A stretch of 10,524 nt of DNA from Motiliproteus sp048265065 (GTDB lineage: Bacteria > Pseudomonadota > Gammaproteobacteria > Pseudomonadales > Balneatricaceae). The stretch is from NCBI GenBank assembly GCA_048265065.1, contig JBLXCH010000114.1:1-10524 (forward strand), in the 5' to 3' direction. This document shows, piece after piece, positions 1 to 6,432 of the stretch. Both the position numbers and the translations under genes were made by a program. Numbering within the stretch: the first letter of the stretch is position 1; each line of letters opens with the position of its first letter. The notes below the pieces were generated by a model. The model was not told the DNA's origin, did no database searches, and worked only from the letters and a program-made list of their open reading frames with translations.

Positions 1-355
1 GGCGCTTCTGGTAACCCAGGTTGATCTGGCCGAGGCCGGCGTCGATGCGCGTGGGCGGCACTTCACGCAACGCCTGCTGCAGGCCGGCGCAGGCCGCGGG
101 CCGGTTCGCAAAACGGCGCGTCTCGCCCGCGATATTTAACGACCAGGGCCAGGGTACAAGCCGATTGTGGCGCCGGATGCCACTCTCCTGCAGTGCCACC
201 GCATATAGCAGCGTCGATGGGATGCCGGCGCGTTGCGCGGCGAGTTGGTAGGCCGGTGGCGGGATCTCCCGCGCATGGCCAAATATGGCGGGGAGCAGAC
301 AGGCCACGAACAGCGGTGCCTGCAGCGCGTCTATGCGTATTACTGCCGCTGCCAT
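1..355 (-). CDS. ICE lytic transglycosylase (SLT domain), 3' part cut off by window edge
   Basis: The reading frame starts at ATG 355-353 on the minus strand and stays open to base 1, giving about 118 residues. After a short hydrophobic leader (residues 11-24) it reads like a transglycosylase SLT domain. LYAVALQESG near residue 55 carries the likely catalytic Glu, followed by WPWSLNIAG and then GLGQINLGYQ, the usual order in soluble lytic transglycosylases. Such enzymes cut periplasmic peptidoglycan so that a conjugation apparatus can cross the wall. AGGTGG lies 7 bases upstream of the ATG, and the start overlaps the end of the preceding gene by 16 bases, so it belongs to the same operon. WPWSLNIAG-type transglycosylases are typical of the gene after TIGR03759 in PFGI-1-class ICEs. 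The C-terminus is outside the window. Assignment to the family is firm; the exact ICE orthologue name is inferred. Confidence 0.88.
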   Translation of the reverse strand, partial: MAAAVIRIDALQAPLFVACLLPAIFGHAREIPPPAYQLAAQRAGIPSTLLYAVALQESGIRRHNRLVPWPWSLNIAGETRRFANRPAACAGLQQALREVPPTRIDAGLGQINLGYQKR

Positions 356-1050
356 TGCCCGTCCACCTGCCGGACGATGGCGGGCAGGTCGCCGGCGAGG
401 CCGAGCGATTGCCAGCGGCCGGCATCATGATTGAGGGTGATGGCGCCGCTGCGTACCTTGGCTGGAGTGATACCGGTACCGCGGGCCCAGTCACGAATAC
501 GGGCATCGTCGCCATCGCTGTCGACCATAAAGAGGTCGAACTCGGTGCCTGACGCCTTCAGCTGCTGTACCAACCGGTCGCAGGCTTCGCACTCCTCTCG
601 CACAAATACGGTTTGCCGCTGAGAGCCGGTCAGGTGTGTGCCAGCCGTGACGGCATCGGGCAGCATGACCCGTAGCACGCCGGGATAGCGCCGTTGCCAG
701 GCCGCGTCATAGGCACGCTGGTAGCTCAGCAGTTTCTCGATCCGCCGCGCTTCGGTCTGTACCTGGAGATCGGCATAGCGACGGCGCTCGTCGTCCGAAC
801 GCGCTTCGATACCCAGGGCCGTGAGCGGGTCGAGGTTGGGCGAGTAGATACCCAGTGGCCCTTCCATCAGCTCGCGATAGCGTATCCATTCGTCCGTGCG
901 CAATCCCCAGTCCTGGGCCAGGCGCGTGTCCTGGCTCCGTTCGAGCTGGCTCGGTGTAACTTGGGATGTACTGATGGGAGCCTGTTGCGCCGAAACCGTA
1001 ACAGGCACGACGATCAACAAGGCAAAAACGAGGCGGGTCGGGGTTTTCAT
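340..1050 (-). CDS. TIGR03759-like integrating conjugative element protein, periplasmic, CxxC
   Basis: The protein has 236 residues. The chosen start is ATG 1050-1048, with GGAG 8 bases upstream; an in-frame GTG at 1068 would add six residues ahead of a clean signal peptide and overlaps the upstream stop. Residues 1-21 form a Sec signal (KTPTR, hydrophobic core, VSA before QQ), so the product is probably periplasmic. A charged helical part (about 40-120, with DWGLRTDEWIRYRELM and GPLGIYSPNLDPLTALGIEA) resembles the TIGR03759 ICE family as I recall it. The C-terminal part has a thioredoxin-like look: a strand (TVFVREE), CEAC at 154-157, then FDLFMVDSDGDD. The CxxC suggests disulphide chemistry or a structural disulphide in assembly of the transfer apparatus, but no function is established from sequence. 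It lies between the coiled-coil gene and the transglycosylase, the expected ICE order. Confidence 0.85.
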   Translation of the reverse strand: MKTPTRLVFALLIVVPVTVSAQQAPISTSQVTPSQLERSQDTRLAQDWGLRTDEWIRYRELMEGPLGIYSPNLDPLTALGIEARSDDERRRYADLQVQTEARRIEKLLSYQRAYDAAWQRRYPGVLRVMLPDAVTAGTHLTGSQRQTVFVREECEACDRLVQQLKASGTEFDLFMVDSDGDDARIRDWARGTGITPAKVRSGAITLNHDAGRWQSLGLAGDLPAIVRQVDGQWQRQ

Positions 1051-1064
1051 ATCATGGGCTCCAT

Positions 1065-1721
1065 TCACGGAATCGCCAGCCGACGCGTCTGCTTACCGGT
1101 GCTAAACACCGCGGTGTTGCCATCGAGGGTCTCCAGAACCCAGGGGCCCAGAGCTTCGCCGGGTAAGAGCACCTGAATCTGATCGGTGGTCAGTTTACCG
1201 GCGGCCGGTGCGATGGACAGGGCACGTTGCCCCGCACGCAGTTCAATGCCCAGCACTTGAAAGGGGAAGGGTTCTTCTCTGGGGTGTGTAGCAACCGCTG
1301 GTTTGGTTTTTGGCCGCGCTTGAACCGGTGCCGCTGGATGGACGGTTGCTGGGCGGGCTTTCAGTTGCGCGATCTCGATGCGCAACGCGTCCAGTTGTTC
1401 CACTCCTACGCGTTCGGTGAGCGTTTGCTCCAGTTGTGTCAGCCGCGCACTCAGCCTGTGTCGGGTCTCCTCCAGTGCTGCGGTGGTCGCGGTTTCAGGC
1501 TTAACCTGAAGCAGCTGCAGGCTGTTCCCCAGTGATGTCACGCGGGTCTCAAGGCCGTGCAGCTGCCTTAGTCCGGTCTCGACCTGCTCCTGGCGGGCCA
1601 GCTCCGACATCCAGCGTTGACCCAGAATTGCGGCCACACTCAGCACGAGCAGCCAGAGCAGCATCAAAAACTGCACAAAGGAGGCGCTACGGGAGCGTAC
1701 CGGATTAGACGCGCGGTTCAT
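1065..1721 (-). CDS. ICE-associated inner-membrane coiled-coil protein
   Basis: The protein has 218 residues. ATG 1721-1719 is chosen because AGGAG lies 7 bases upstream and the start overlaps the preceding gene's stop as ATGA. The open frame continues upstream to 1970, but that part merely shadows the PilL gene. A single membrane helix spans residues 15-33 (FVQFLMLLWLLVLSVAAIL), then a long heptad-like segment (about 38-110, many Leu, Glu, Gln, Arg), a Pro/Ala/Lys linker (about 118-142) and a C-terminal domain starting FPFQVLGIELRAGQRAL. This is the layout of a bitopic inner-membrane protein with a periplasmic stalk and cap. I do not recognise a named family. Position between pilL and the TIGR03759-like gene, and the coupled start, tie it to the conjugative pilus module, perhaps as a structural or assembly partner. 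Confidence 0.8.
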   Translation of the reverse strand: MNRASNPVRSRSASFVQFLMLLWLLVLSVAAILGQRWMSELARQEQVETGLRQLHGLETRVTSLGNSLQLLQVKPETATTAALEETRHRLSARLTQLEQTLTERVGVEQLDALRIEIAQLKARPATVHPAAPVQARPKTKPAVATHPREEPFPFQVLGIELRAGQRALSIAPAAGKLTTDQIQVLLPGEALGPWVLETLDGNTAVFSTGKQTRRLAIP

Positions 1722-2296
1722 GGCTGGTCTCCTGTCGGCTCTGACACGACAGACGTGTTCTCGATTGACGGACGAGTAGCAGGCGGCAGCGAGTTGGACG
1801 TATCGGCTCGTTCGAAACAGACCTGCCGCGCAGCATCCTCCACCCGAAGTTCCCAGGCAGGCCCCGCCAGCGTCAGCAGTGCGTCGTAAAGCGACAGCGG
1901 GCCGAGTTGTCCATGAGCCGCGGGGAGCGGCAATGTATTCAGTGCTGTAACAGCAGCGTTGCCATTGCACAGGGAGAAGCCCGAGCGAAGCAGGACATGG
2001 CGTATCGCATCGCCAACGGTCGCGTGTAGGTTGGCTGGCAGGGTGACATCGACAACTTGAAACAGCAGATTTTGTTGGGCAGCCTGTGGCGTCAGCTCCA
2101 TCAGGGTGTATCGGCCGTAGCGGGCGACGGGGATCCAGTCCGGTGGTATTGGTGGTACTTCGATGTCAGGTTCTGATTCGATGGGTGTTGGCGCAACGGT
2201 TGAGGTGGTACATCCCGCCGTTAGCGTAATGGCGAATAGGCCGGCGATAAGGGCGATGTATCGATTCGCTAGAAATTGAAGAAAGGCAACTGACAT
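1718..2296 (-). CDS. pilL: PilL-like ICE lipoprotein (TIGR03748-like)
   Basis: The protein has 192 residues. The N-terminus has a hydrophobic stretch (about 12-26) ending in the lipobox LTAGC, with the lipidated Cys at 29, so an outer-membrane-anchored lipoprotein is likely. Residues 60-162 carry the features of the PFGI-1-class PilL domain: YGRYTLMELTP, then VGDAIRHVLLRSGFSLC, LPLPAAHGQLGPLSLYDALLTLAG and WELRVEDAARQVCF. PilL-type proteins take part in the type IV pilus or mating apparatus of these ICEs. It is the first gene of the minus-strand operon, and its stop overlaps the next start by ATGA. The ribosome site is weak (AGGGGA, 7 bases before ATG 2296) and lies in the arm of a possible hairpin. 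It faces away from the cargo operon. Family call is strong from the motif pattern; the C-terminal tail (163-192) is low-complexity. Confidence 0.87.
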   Translation of the reverse strand: MSVAFLQFLANRYIALIAGLFAITLTAGCTTSTVAPTPIESEPDIEVPPIPPDWIPVARYGRYTLMELTPQAAQQNLLFQVVDVTLPANLHATVGDAIRHVLLRSGFSLCNGNAAVTALNTLPLPAAHGQLGPLSLYDALLTLAGPAWELRVEDAARQVCFERADTSNSLPPATRPSIENTSVVSEPTGDQP

Positions 2297-2304
2297 GCGG
2301 GCGT

Positions 2305-2338
2305 CCCCTGGCGCTGTGAGGTGCCAGCATCACAGGGG
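2305..2338 (-). promoter_or_regulatory. Inverted repeat over the pilL ribosome-binding site
   Basis: CCCCTG at 2305-2310 pairs with CAGGGG at 2333-2338. A competing inner pairing, CTGGC 2309-2313 with GCCAG 2323-2327, is also possible. On the pilL mRNA the AGGGG that would serve as Shine-Dalgarno sequence is in the 3' arm, so folding could lower translation initiation. The pairing is read from sequence; a regulatory role is inferred. Confidence 0.35.
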
Positions 2339-2400
2339 AGGGCGGTCGTATCAGTAGACAATGGGAACTGGGGACGTACCGGATTATGTTAGATCGGCGT

Positions 2401-2441
2401 GGTTACCTAGAAAGACACACCATATTGCAAGAGGTTACCTC
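2401..2441. promoter_or_regulatory. Pair of GGTTACCT sites, 32 bp apart; candidate operator
   Basis: GGTTACCT occurs at 2401-2408 and 2433-2440, starts 32 bases apart, close to three helical turns. The right copy is the core of a longer odd palindrome, GAGGTTACCTC (2431-2441). Spaced palindromic sites in a divergent promoter region suit a dimeric repressor or activator. No regulator gene is in the window that could be matched to it. Confidence 0.35.
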
Positions 2442-2609
2442 AGATAGCGTAAGAATTTTCCTGCGACTATCTGTTTCGACGACGGAGAGCGGCCTCACTG
2501 TGCACGTAGCGTATGGCTAACGCGAACGTCAGTGGCTGACTGTCCTCAGCGTCAATATCGCAACGAACATGGTGCGCAAAGTCTGAGAGCGCGAATTGCC
2601 TATTGTCTA

Positions 2610-2618
2610 TGCTATCTA
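2610..2618 (+). promoter_or_regulatory. Possible extended -10 of the cargo operon
   Basis: TG, one base, then TATCTA (2613-2618) resembles an extended -10 element read in the plus direction about 55 bases before the first cargo gene. There is no good -35 at the usual distance, which extended -10 promoters can tolerate. It overlaps the left arm of the inverted repeat at 2612-2660, so a protein bound to that repeat would block it. Weak call. Confidence 0.25.
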
Positions 2619-2660
2619 ACGAGAATCAGGTAGACTTTACCTAAATTTTTAGTTAGATAG
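2612..2660 (+). promoter_or_regulatory. Nested inverted repeat in front of the methyltransferase gene
   Basis: CTATCTAAC (2612-2620) and GTTAGATAG (2652-2660) are perfect 9-base inverted arms with 31 bases between. Inside lies a second repeat, AGGTA 2628-2632 with TACCT 2638-2642. The last two bases of the right arm begin the AGGA Shine-Dalgarno sequence (2659-2662) of the GTG start at 2672. The arrangement could be a repressor operator or an mRNA hairpin that hides the ribosome site. Confidence 0.5.
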
Positions 2661-2671
2661 GATATCGCAGC

Positions 2672-3469
2672 GTGCGTAGCAAGCCCCTTATTAGATGGGC
2701 AGGAAGTAAGAGGAAGCTCTTACCGTTGCTTAAGGAGCAGTCACCAGCCTCGTATAAACGTTATGTAGAGCCGTTCTGTGGTTCTGCGAGTCTGTTTTTT
2801 GAACTCCCACTTTCTAAAGCATTGCTCTCTGATATCAATGTAGAGCTCATCAATGCGTTACGAGAAATAAAGAAAGATCCGTGTATTCGAGATAAGTTGA
2901 TTCAAATACCATCTACGAATGATGAATATTATAGGTTAAGAGCTATAGACCCCGGGGGAATGTCAAGATCGGAGCGAGCTGTTAGGTTTTTATATCTTAA
3001 TAGACATTGCTTTAATGGTGTATATCGGACCAATAAAAGTGGTCAGTTTAATGTTCCAATTGGAACTAAGACTGGAGAATTTCCCAAGCAGTATGTATTT
3101 GATCATGCTCGAGAAACGCTTAAAAATGCTGATTTAGTTGTTGCGGACTATAAAAAAACTCTATCGAAGCTTGGTGATGGCGATTTTGCGTATATAGATC
3201 CGCCGTATTCAAAATGTGGGCGTTTTACAGGTGAGTATGGTGTGGGAAGTTTCGACTCATCTGAACTGCCTGAGTTTTTCGATCATCTTACTGTTTTAAG
3301 TAATAAAGGTGTTAAGTTTCTTTTTTCGTATAGGGCTTGCGAGGAGACAATTCAAAAACTTTCTGACCAATACTTAGTTAATGTTATATCTGTTAAGAGG
3401 CATGTATCAGGCTTTAAGGAAAGTTGGAACGTAACTAAGGAAATACTCGTTCGAAATTATGGACAATAA
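2672..3469 (+). CDS. Dam-like (D12 class) DNA adenine N6-methyltransferase
   Basis: The protein has 265 residues, a normal length for the family. Motifs appear in the order of alpha-class m6A enzymes: RWAGSKRKLL (5-17, SAM-binding motif X region), EPFCGSASLF (33-42, motif I), LSDINVELI (52-60), FLYLNRHCFNGVYRTN (106-121) and FNVPIGT (126-132) in the Dam-type target-recognition part, and DPPY (176-179, catalytic motif IV). It should transfer a methyl group from S-adenosylmethionine to adenine N6. The FNGVYR region is Dam-like, but GATC specificity cannot be proven by reading. GTG 2672 is chosen because AGGA lies 9 bases upstream and RSKPLIRWAG is the normal family N-terminus. First gene of the four-gene operon; its end overlaps the next start by 11 bases. 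It may protect host DNA for the downstream proteins or mark DNA that they sense. All catalytic motifs are intact. Confidence 0.93.
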   Translation: MRSKPLIRWAGSKRKLLPLLKEQSPASYKRYVEPFCGSASLFFELPLSKALLSDINVELINALREIKKDPCIRDKLIQIPSTNDEYYRLRAIDPGGMSRSERAVRFLYLNRHCFNGVYRTNKSGQFNVPIGTKTGEFPKQYVFDHARETLKNADLVVADYKKTLSKLGDGDFAYIDPPYSKCGRFTGEYGVGSFDSSELPEFFDHLTVLSNKGVKFLFSYRACEETIQKLSDQYLVNVISVKRHVSGFKESWNVTKEILVRNYGQ

Positions 3470-4649
3470 AAAAGTCATATTTTTAGTGCTTTCAGACCTT
3501 CACGCTATTGTAGATGAAAGGTATGTCAATGACTCTCATCTTTATTTTGAGGATGGTCGGTGTTCATACATCGATTCATTTATAGCCTATCTTTTAGGCC
3601 TGAATTTAAGTATTGATTATGTCATTTGTGCCGGAGATGTTTCAAATAAATCGTGCTCGAAAGGTTTTGAGCTGGGCTGGAAGTTTCTCAATAAGCTAAA
3701 AAAAGATATCGGAGCAAAAGATTTAATTTGCGTGCCGGGTAATCATGATCACCAGTCTAGAGCTAGCTCAGAAGTATTCTCGCCAAAGCATAACCTTCAA
3801 TTTATAGAACCACAGTTTCCTACAAGCTGCTCCAACAAAAATACACATTTTTGGGCGTGGAATTGGTGTGCTACTGAGGGTGATGTTTTTAATGCATTTC
3901 TTATTAACTCTAGTGCGTATCATGGTTATGGGGATAAAGAATATGAAAAAGGGCGCGTTGCTAAAGAAACGTGCAAGCAAATAGTAGATTATATAGCTTC
4001 AGATAATTGTAAAAAAAGAAAATTTAATATACTTCTCTGTCATCATCATCCATACAAAATGGAACATGTCGACTCTAGACCGGATGTTGAAAGTATGGAA
4101 TGTGGGTCGTATTTAGTTAGAGAGCTACATCAAACTAGTACTGGTGCGTGGCTGGTTGTTCATGGCCATAAGCATTATGCTGATATTACGTATGCACAAT
4201 CAGCAACTGACACGCCGCCTGTTGTTCTTTCTGCGGGTAGTTTTTCTGCTAAGCTATATCCCGAGATTAAGGATAGGACCTCTAATCAGTTTTACATACT
4301 TGAGATCGATATTGAAAATACAGAAAGAGAAAATAAGTTAGTTGGTCAGTTTAAAACTTATGAAAGTCCATACCCTGGCTTTTGGCAACCATCTACCTCT
4401 GAAAATCTTCCGGCTAAAGGCGGCTTTGGAAGTAATGTGACTAGTATTCGAATAGCTAATGATATAAATCAAAGAATTGACTCTGAAAATCCTTTTTTAG
4501 ATGATAATGAGCTCGAAGAGTTTAGGGGAAGTATAGAAAATTTAATGCCTTTTGCATTTAGAGAGCTAATTAAAGAGCTAGAGGCTTTAGGGCTTTCAGT
4601 TAGAACGGAGTCTAATATGATTGTTGAAGTCGGATTGAAAAATGAATAA
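3459..4649 (+). CDS. Calcineurin-like metallophosphoesterase
   Basis: The protein has 396 residues. All blocks of the dinuclear metal site are present in order: LSDLH (D13, H15), AGDVSNK (D60), PGNHDH (N95, H96), CHHHPY (H195-197) and GHKH (236-239). It should therefore be an active Mn/Zn-type phosphoesterase; known relatives act on DNA (Mre11/SbcD), nucleotides, cyclic nucleotides or phosphoproteins. After the catalytic domain (about 5-275) comes a poorly conserved-looking linker and an acidic helical C-terminal segment (about 340-390), perhaps for contact with a partner. The start overlaps the methyltransferase end by 11 bases with no clear ribosome site, which suggests coupled translation. 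The partner downstream is a separate AAA-like ATPase, not a long SMC-type SbcC protein, so this is not an ordinary SbcCD pair. In context it is the likely effector or nuclease of the module; substrate unknown. Confidence 0.92.
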   Translation: MDNKKVIFLVLSDLHAIVDERYVNDSHLYFEDGRCSYIDSFIAYLLGLNLSIDYVICAGDVSNKSCSKGFELGWKFLNKLKKDIGAKDLICVPGNHDHQSRASSEVFSPKHNLQFIEPQFPTSCSNKNTHFWAWNWCATEGDVFNAFLINSSAYHGYGDKEYEKGRVAKETCKQIVDYIASDNCKKRKFNILLCHHHPYKMEHVDSRPDVESMECGSYLVRELHQTSTGAWLVVHGHKHYADITYAQSATDTPPVVLSAGSFSAKLYPEIKDRTSNQFYILEIDIENTERENKLVGQFKTYESPYPGFWQPSTSENLPAKGGFGSNVTSIRIANDINQRIDSENPFLDDNELEEFRGSIENLMPFAFRELIKELEALGLSVRTESNMIVEVGLKNE

Positions 4650-6432
4650 CTATACGCCTAGTATGCATGATGCTTTCAATGCCCGCACTTTTACGGTTAA
4701 AGATTTATGTAAGGGTTTTATAATTAGCGATAGTTTTAAAAAGCTCTGTTCTCTCAGTAATACCGTGATGATAGGTCCTAGAGGTAGTGGAAAAACTACC
4801 CTCATGAGAATGCTAAGTGTAGAAGCATTGGAGGTATGGGAAGGAGATTGGGCTCAATATTATCGGGATAACATTTCTTACTCTGGTGTGTTTATACCTA
4901 CTGACAGAGTTTGGAAGAGCCAATATGAAAAAGCTAGAGAAAAGCTAGGGCGTAACCATGATTATTTAGATCTTCTAGACTCATTGTTCGTGTATCATGT
5001 TCTAGAACGGTTTGTTTCTGTTGTCTCATTTCGTGCATCGCGAATCATTGATAAAGTCAACAAATTTCAGCACGTTGGTATTAATAAAACAACAGAATCT
5101 GACTTGGTTAAAGAGTTGGCCGATCTTTGGAAAGTAAAACCAACATTACTATCTCTAAAAAATTTAGAAGTATCAATTGTAAAGAAAAAACAAAGTGTAG
5201 CTAGTTTTATTTTTTCTTTGCTTCAAAGGAATGAGTTGTCAGATAAGCCGATAGTGCTTTCTGGTGATATTACCGACATAATTGGGTCGTCTGTAGATAT
5301 TGTAAATATTTATTTCGAGCAAAGTGACTCCAAGTGGTGCTTCCTATTTGATGAATTAGAGCTGGCTCCTGATCATATTGTACAACCCTTAGTGGATGCG
5401 ACGAGGGGAAGAAACGATCGCTTTATATTAAAACTGGCTCTTTCTCCTTATCATGAGAATGTTAAGATTACTACTGGTCCAGATAGTTCAATGAACAATC
5501 AGGATTTTTCATTCGTTAGTTTGACTAGTAGTACAGATAAGTCCGGCTTGGATTTTTCAAAAAAACTTTGTGGGAATGTATTCCTTAAACATGGTTTGAT
5601 GGAGCCAGTTAGCTCATATTTCGAGGGGTTTACTGACACTCCAATTAAAGAACAGTTTCATGCTTTAAGCGAAAAAGATAATAGCTTTTTTGGATATCTG
5701 AAAAGTCAAGGTATAGATCTAGCTAAGTTTGATGACTATACGGATAAGGACAAAAAAACTACTATAAGAAAAGTACAGGCTGTAGTTAAAGTCCGAAATA
5801 CCTTTATGAAGGAAAATGGAAAACCCAGATCTTTTAAAAGACCTCCCAATATGTATGGTGGTTTCGATAATATCTGTAAATCGCTCGAGTACAACCCTAG
5901 AATGCTAATCGGTATTATGAATGACTTCATCTCCGTAGCAAAAGAAAATAGAAAAATACCGATGTATCTTCAGATTAATTCAATAGTGAAGTTTTATAGT
6001 TCATATAAATCGTTATTGTCTACGATTGCGATTGAGTCATTAGGCGATGAAAGATTCAAAAATATTAGCGATCTTATTGAGTTTATTGGGAGCTTTTTTA
6101 AAAATCAGATACATGGCCCTAAGTTCGAGCCCGAGCCAAAGGGGTCTTTGAGTTTCAATAAGCAGCAGAGTATAAACTACCAAGGTGCAATTGGTGTGGC
6201 ATTGAATGCGGGAGCGTTGATTTCTATTACTGAAGGAGACTCTTATCAAAGTGTGTCAGATCTTTCAAATTTGAGGTGTAGATTGTCGTATATATTTTCG
6301 CATCATTATCGAACTCTTTTGATAAAACAAAGGGCTATAGGATTTCCCGAGGTTTTAAATAACGACAAAGCCATACTCAAAGCAGTAGATCCGCTGTTTA
6401 TAAAAGAAGTTGATCAATTGGATCTTTTATGA
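4642..6432 (+). CDS. P-loop ATPase, ORC/CDC6-like AAA family
   Basis: The protein has 596 residues. Walker A is GPRGSGKT at 45-52, preceded by a hydrophobic strand (TVMI). A helical insert of about 180 residues separates it from Walker B, KWCFLFDELE at 231-240 with D237 and E238. RGRNDRFILKLALSPY (255-270) fits a sensor 1 region, and NPRMLIGIMND (418-428) fits a sensor 2-like or lid segment, a pattern I associate with bacterial ORC-CDC6-type AAA ATPases of accessory islands. The C-terminal 150 residues are not recognised and could bind DNA or a partner. ATP binding and hydrolysis are expected, probably as a switch or motor controlling the phosphoesterase. Overlaps the previous gene by 8 bases and the next by ATGA. 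The P-loop call is secure, the ORC-like sub-family is tentative. Confidence 0.85.
   Translation: MNNYTPSMHDAFNARTFTVKDLCKGFIISDSFKKLCSLSNTVMIGPRGSGKTTLMRMLSVEALEVWEGDWAQYYRDNISYSGVFIPTDRVWKSQYEKAREKLGRNHDYLDLLDSLFVYHVLERFVSVVSFRASRIIDKVNKFQHVGINKTTESDLVKELADLWKVKPTLLSLKNLEVSIVKKKQSVASFIFSLLQRNELSDKPIVLSGDITDIIGSSVDIVNIYFEQSDSKWCFLFDELELAPDHIVQPLVDATRGRNDRFILKLALSPYHENVKITTGPDSSMNNQDFSFVSLTSSTDKSGLDFSKKLCGNVFLKHGLMEPVSSYFEGFTDTPIKEQFHALSEKDNSFFGYLKSQGIDLAKFDDYTDKDKKTTIRKVQAVVKVRNTFMKENGKPRSFKRPPNMYGGFDNICKSLEYNPRMLIGIMNDFISVAKENRKIPMYLQINSIVKFYSSYKSLLSTIAIESLGDERFKNISDLIEFIGSFFKNQIHGPKFEPEPKGSLSFNKQQSINYQGAIGVALNAGALISITEGDSYQSVSDLSNLRCRLSYIFSHHYRTLLIKQRAIGFPEVLNNDKAILKAVDPLFIKEVDQLDLL

Larger units (their letters stand above)
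2297..2671. promoter_or_regulatory. Divergent intergenic region between pilL and the cargo operon
   Basis: This 375-base gap has no credible gene. It separates the minus-strand ICE operon from the plus-strand cargo operon and must carry both promoters. Base composition changes across it, from G+C-rich at the left to A+T-rich from about 2590. It holds several inverted repeats, listed separately. A possible minus-strand -35 (TTGCAA, around 2424-2429) lies between two GGTTACC sites, but I could not find a convincing matching -10 for either direction. Confidence 0.6.

Noticed and set aside
63..515. Minus-strand open frame of 150 codons
   Set aside because: It overlaps the transglycosylase and TIGR03759-like genes in another frame, and its product is low-complexity with no family-like motifs.
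694..1176. Plus-strand open frame of 160 codons
   Set aside because: It is antisense to the TIGR03759-like gene in G+C-rich DNA, where long chance frames are common, and has no ribosome site that would support it.
1722..1970. Upstream extension of the coiled-coil protein frame
   Set aside because: It lies wholly inside the PilL gene in another frame; the ATG at 1721 has a strong ribosome site and is followed directly by a membrane helix.
1696..2386. 12-base direct repeat CGTACCGGATTA (1696-1707 and 2375-2386), considered as a possible attachment or target duplication
   Set aside because: One copy is inside a coding region of the ICE backbone and the two do not bracket the cargo, so it is more likely chance.
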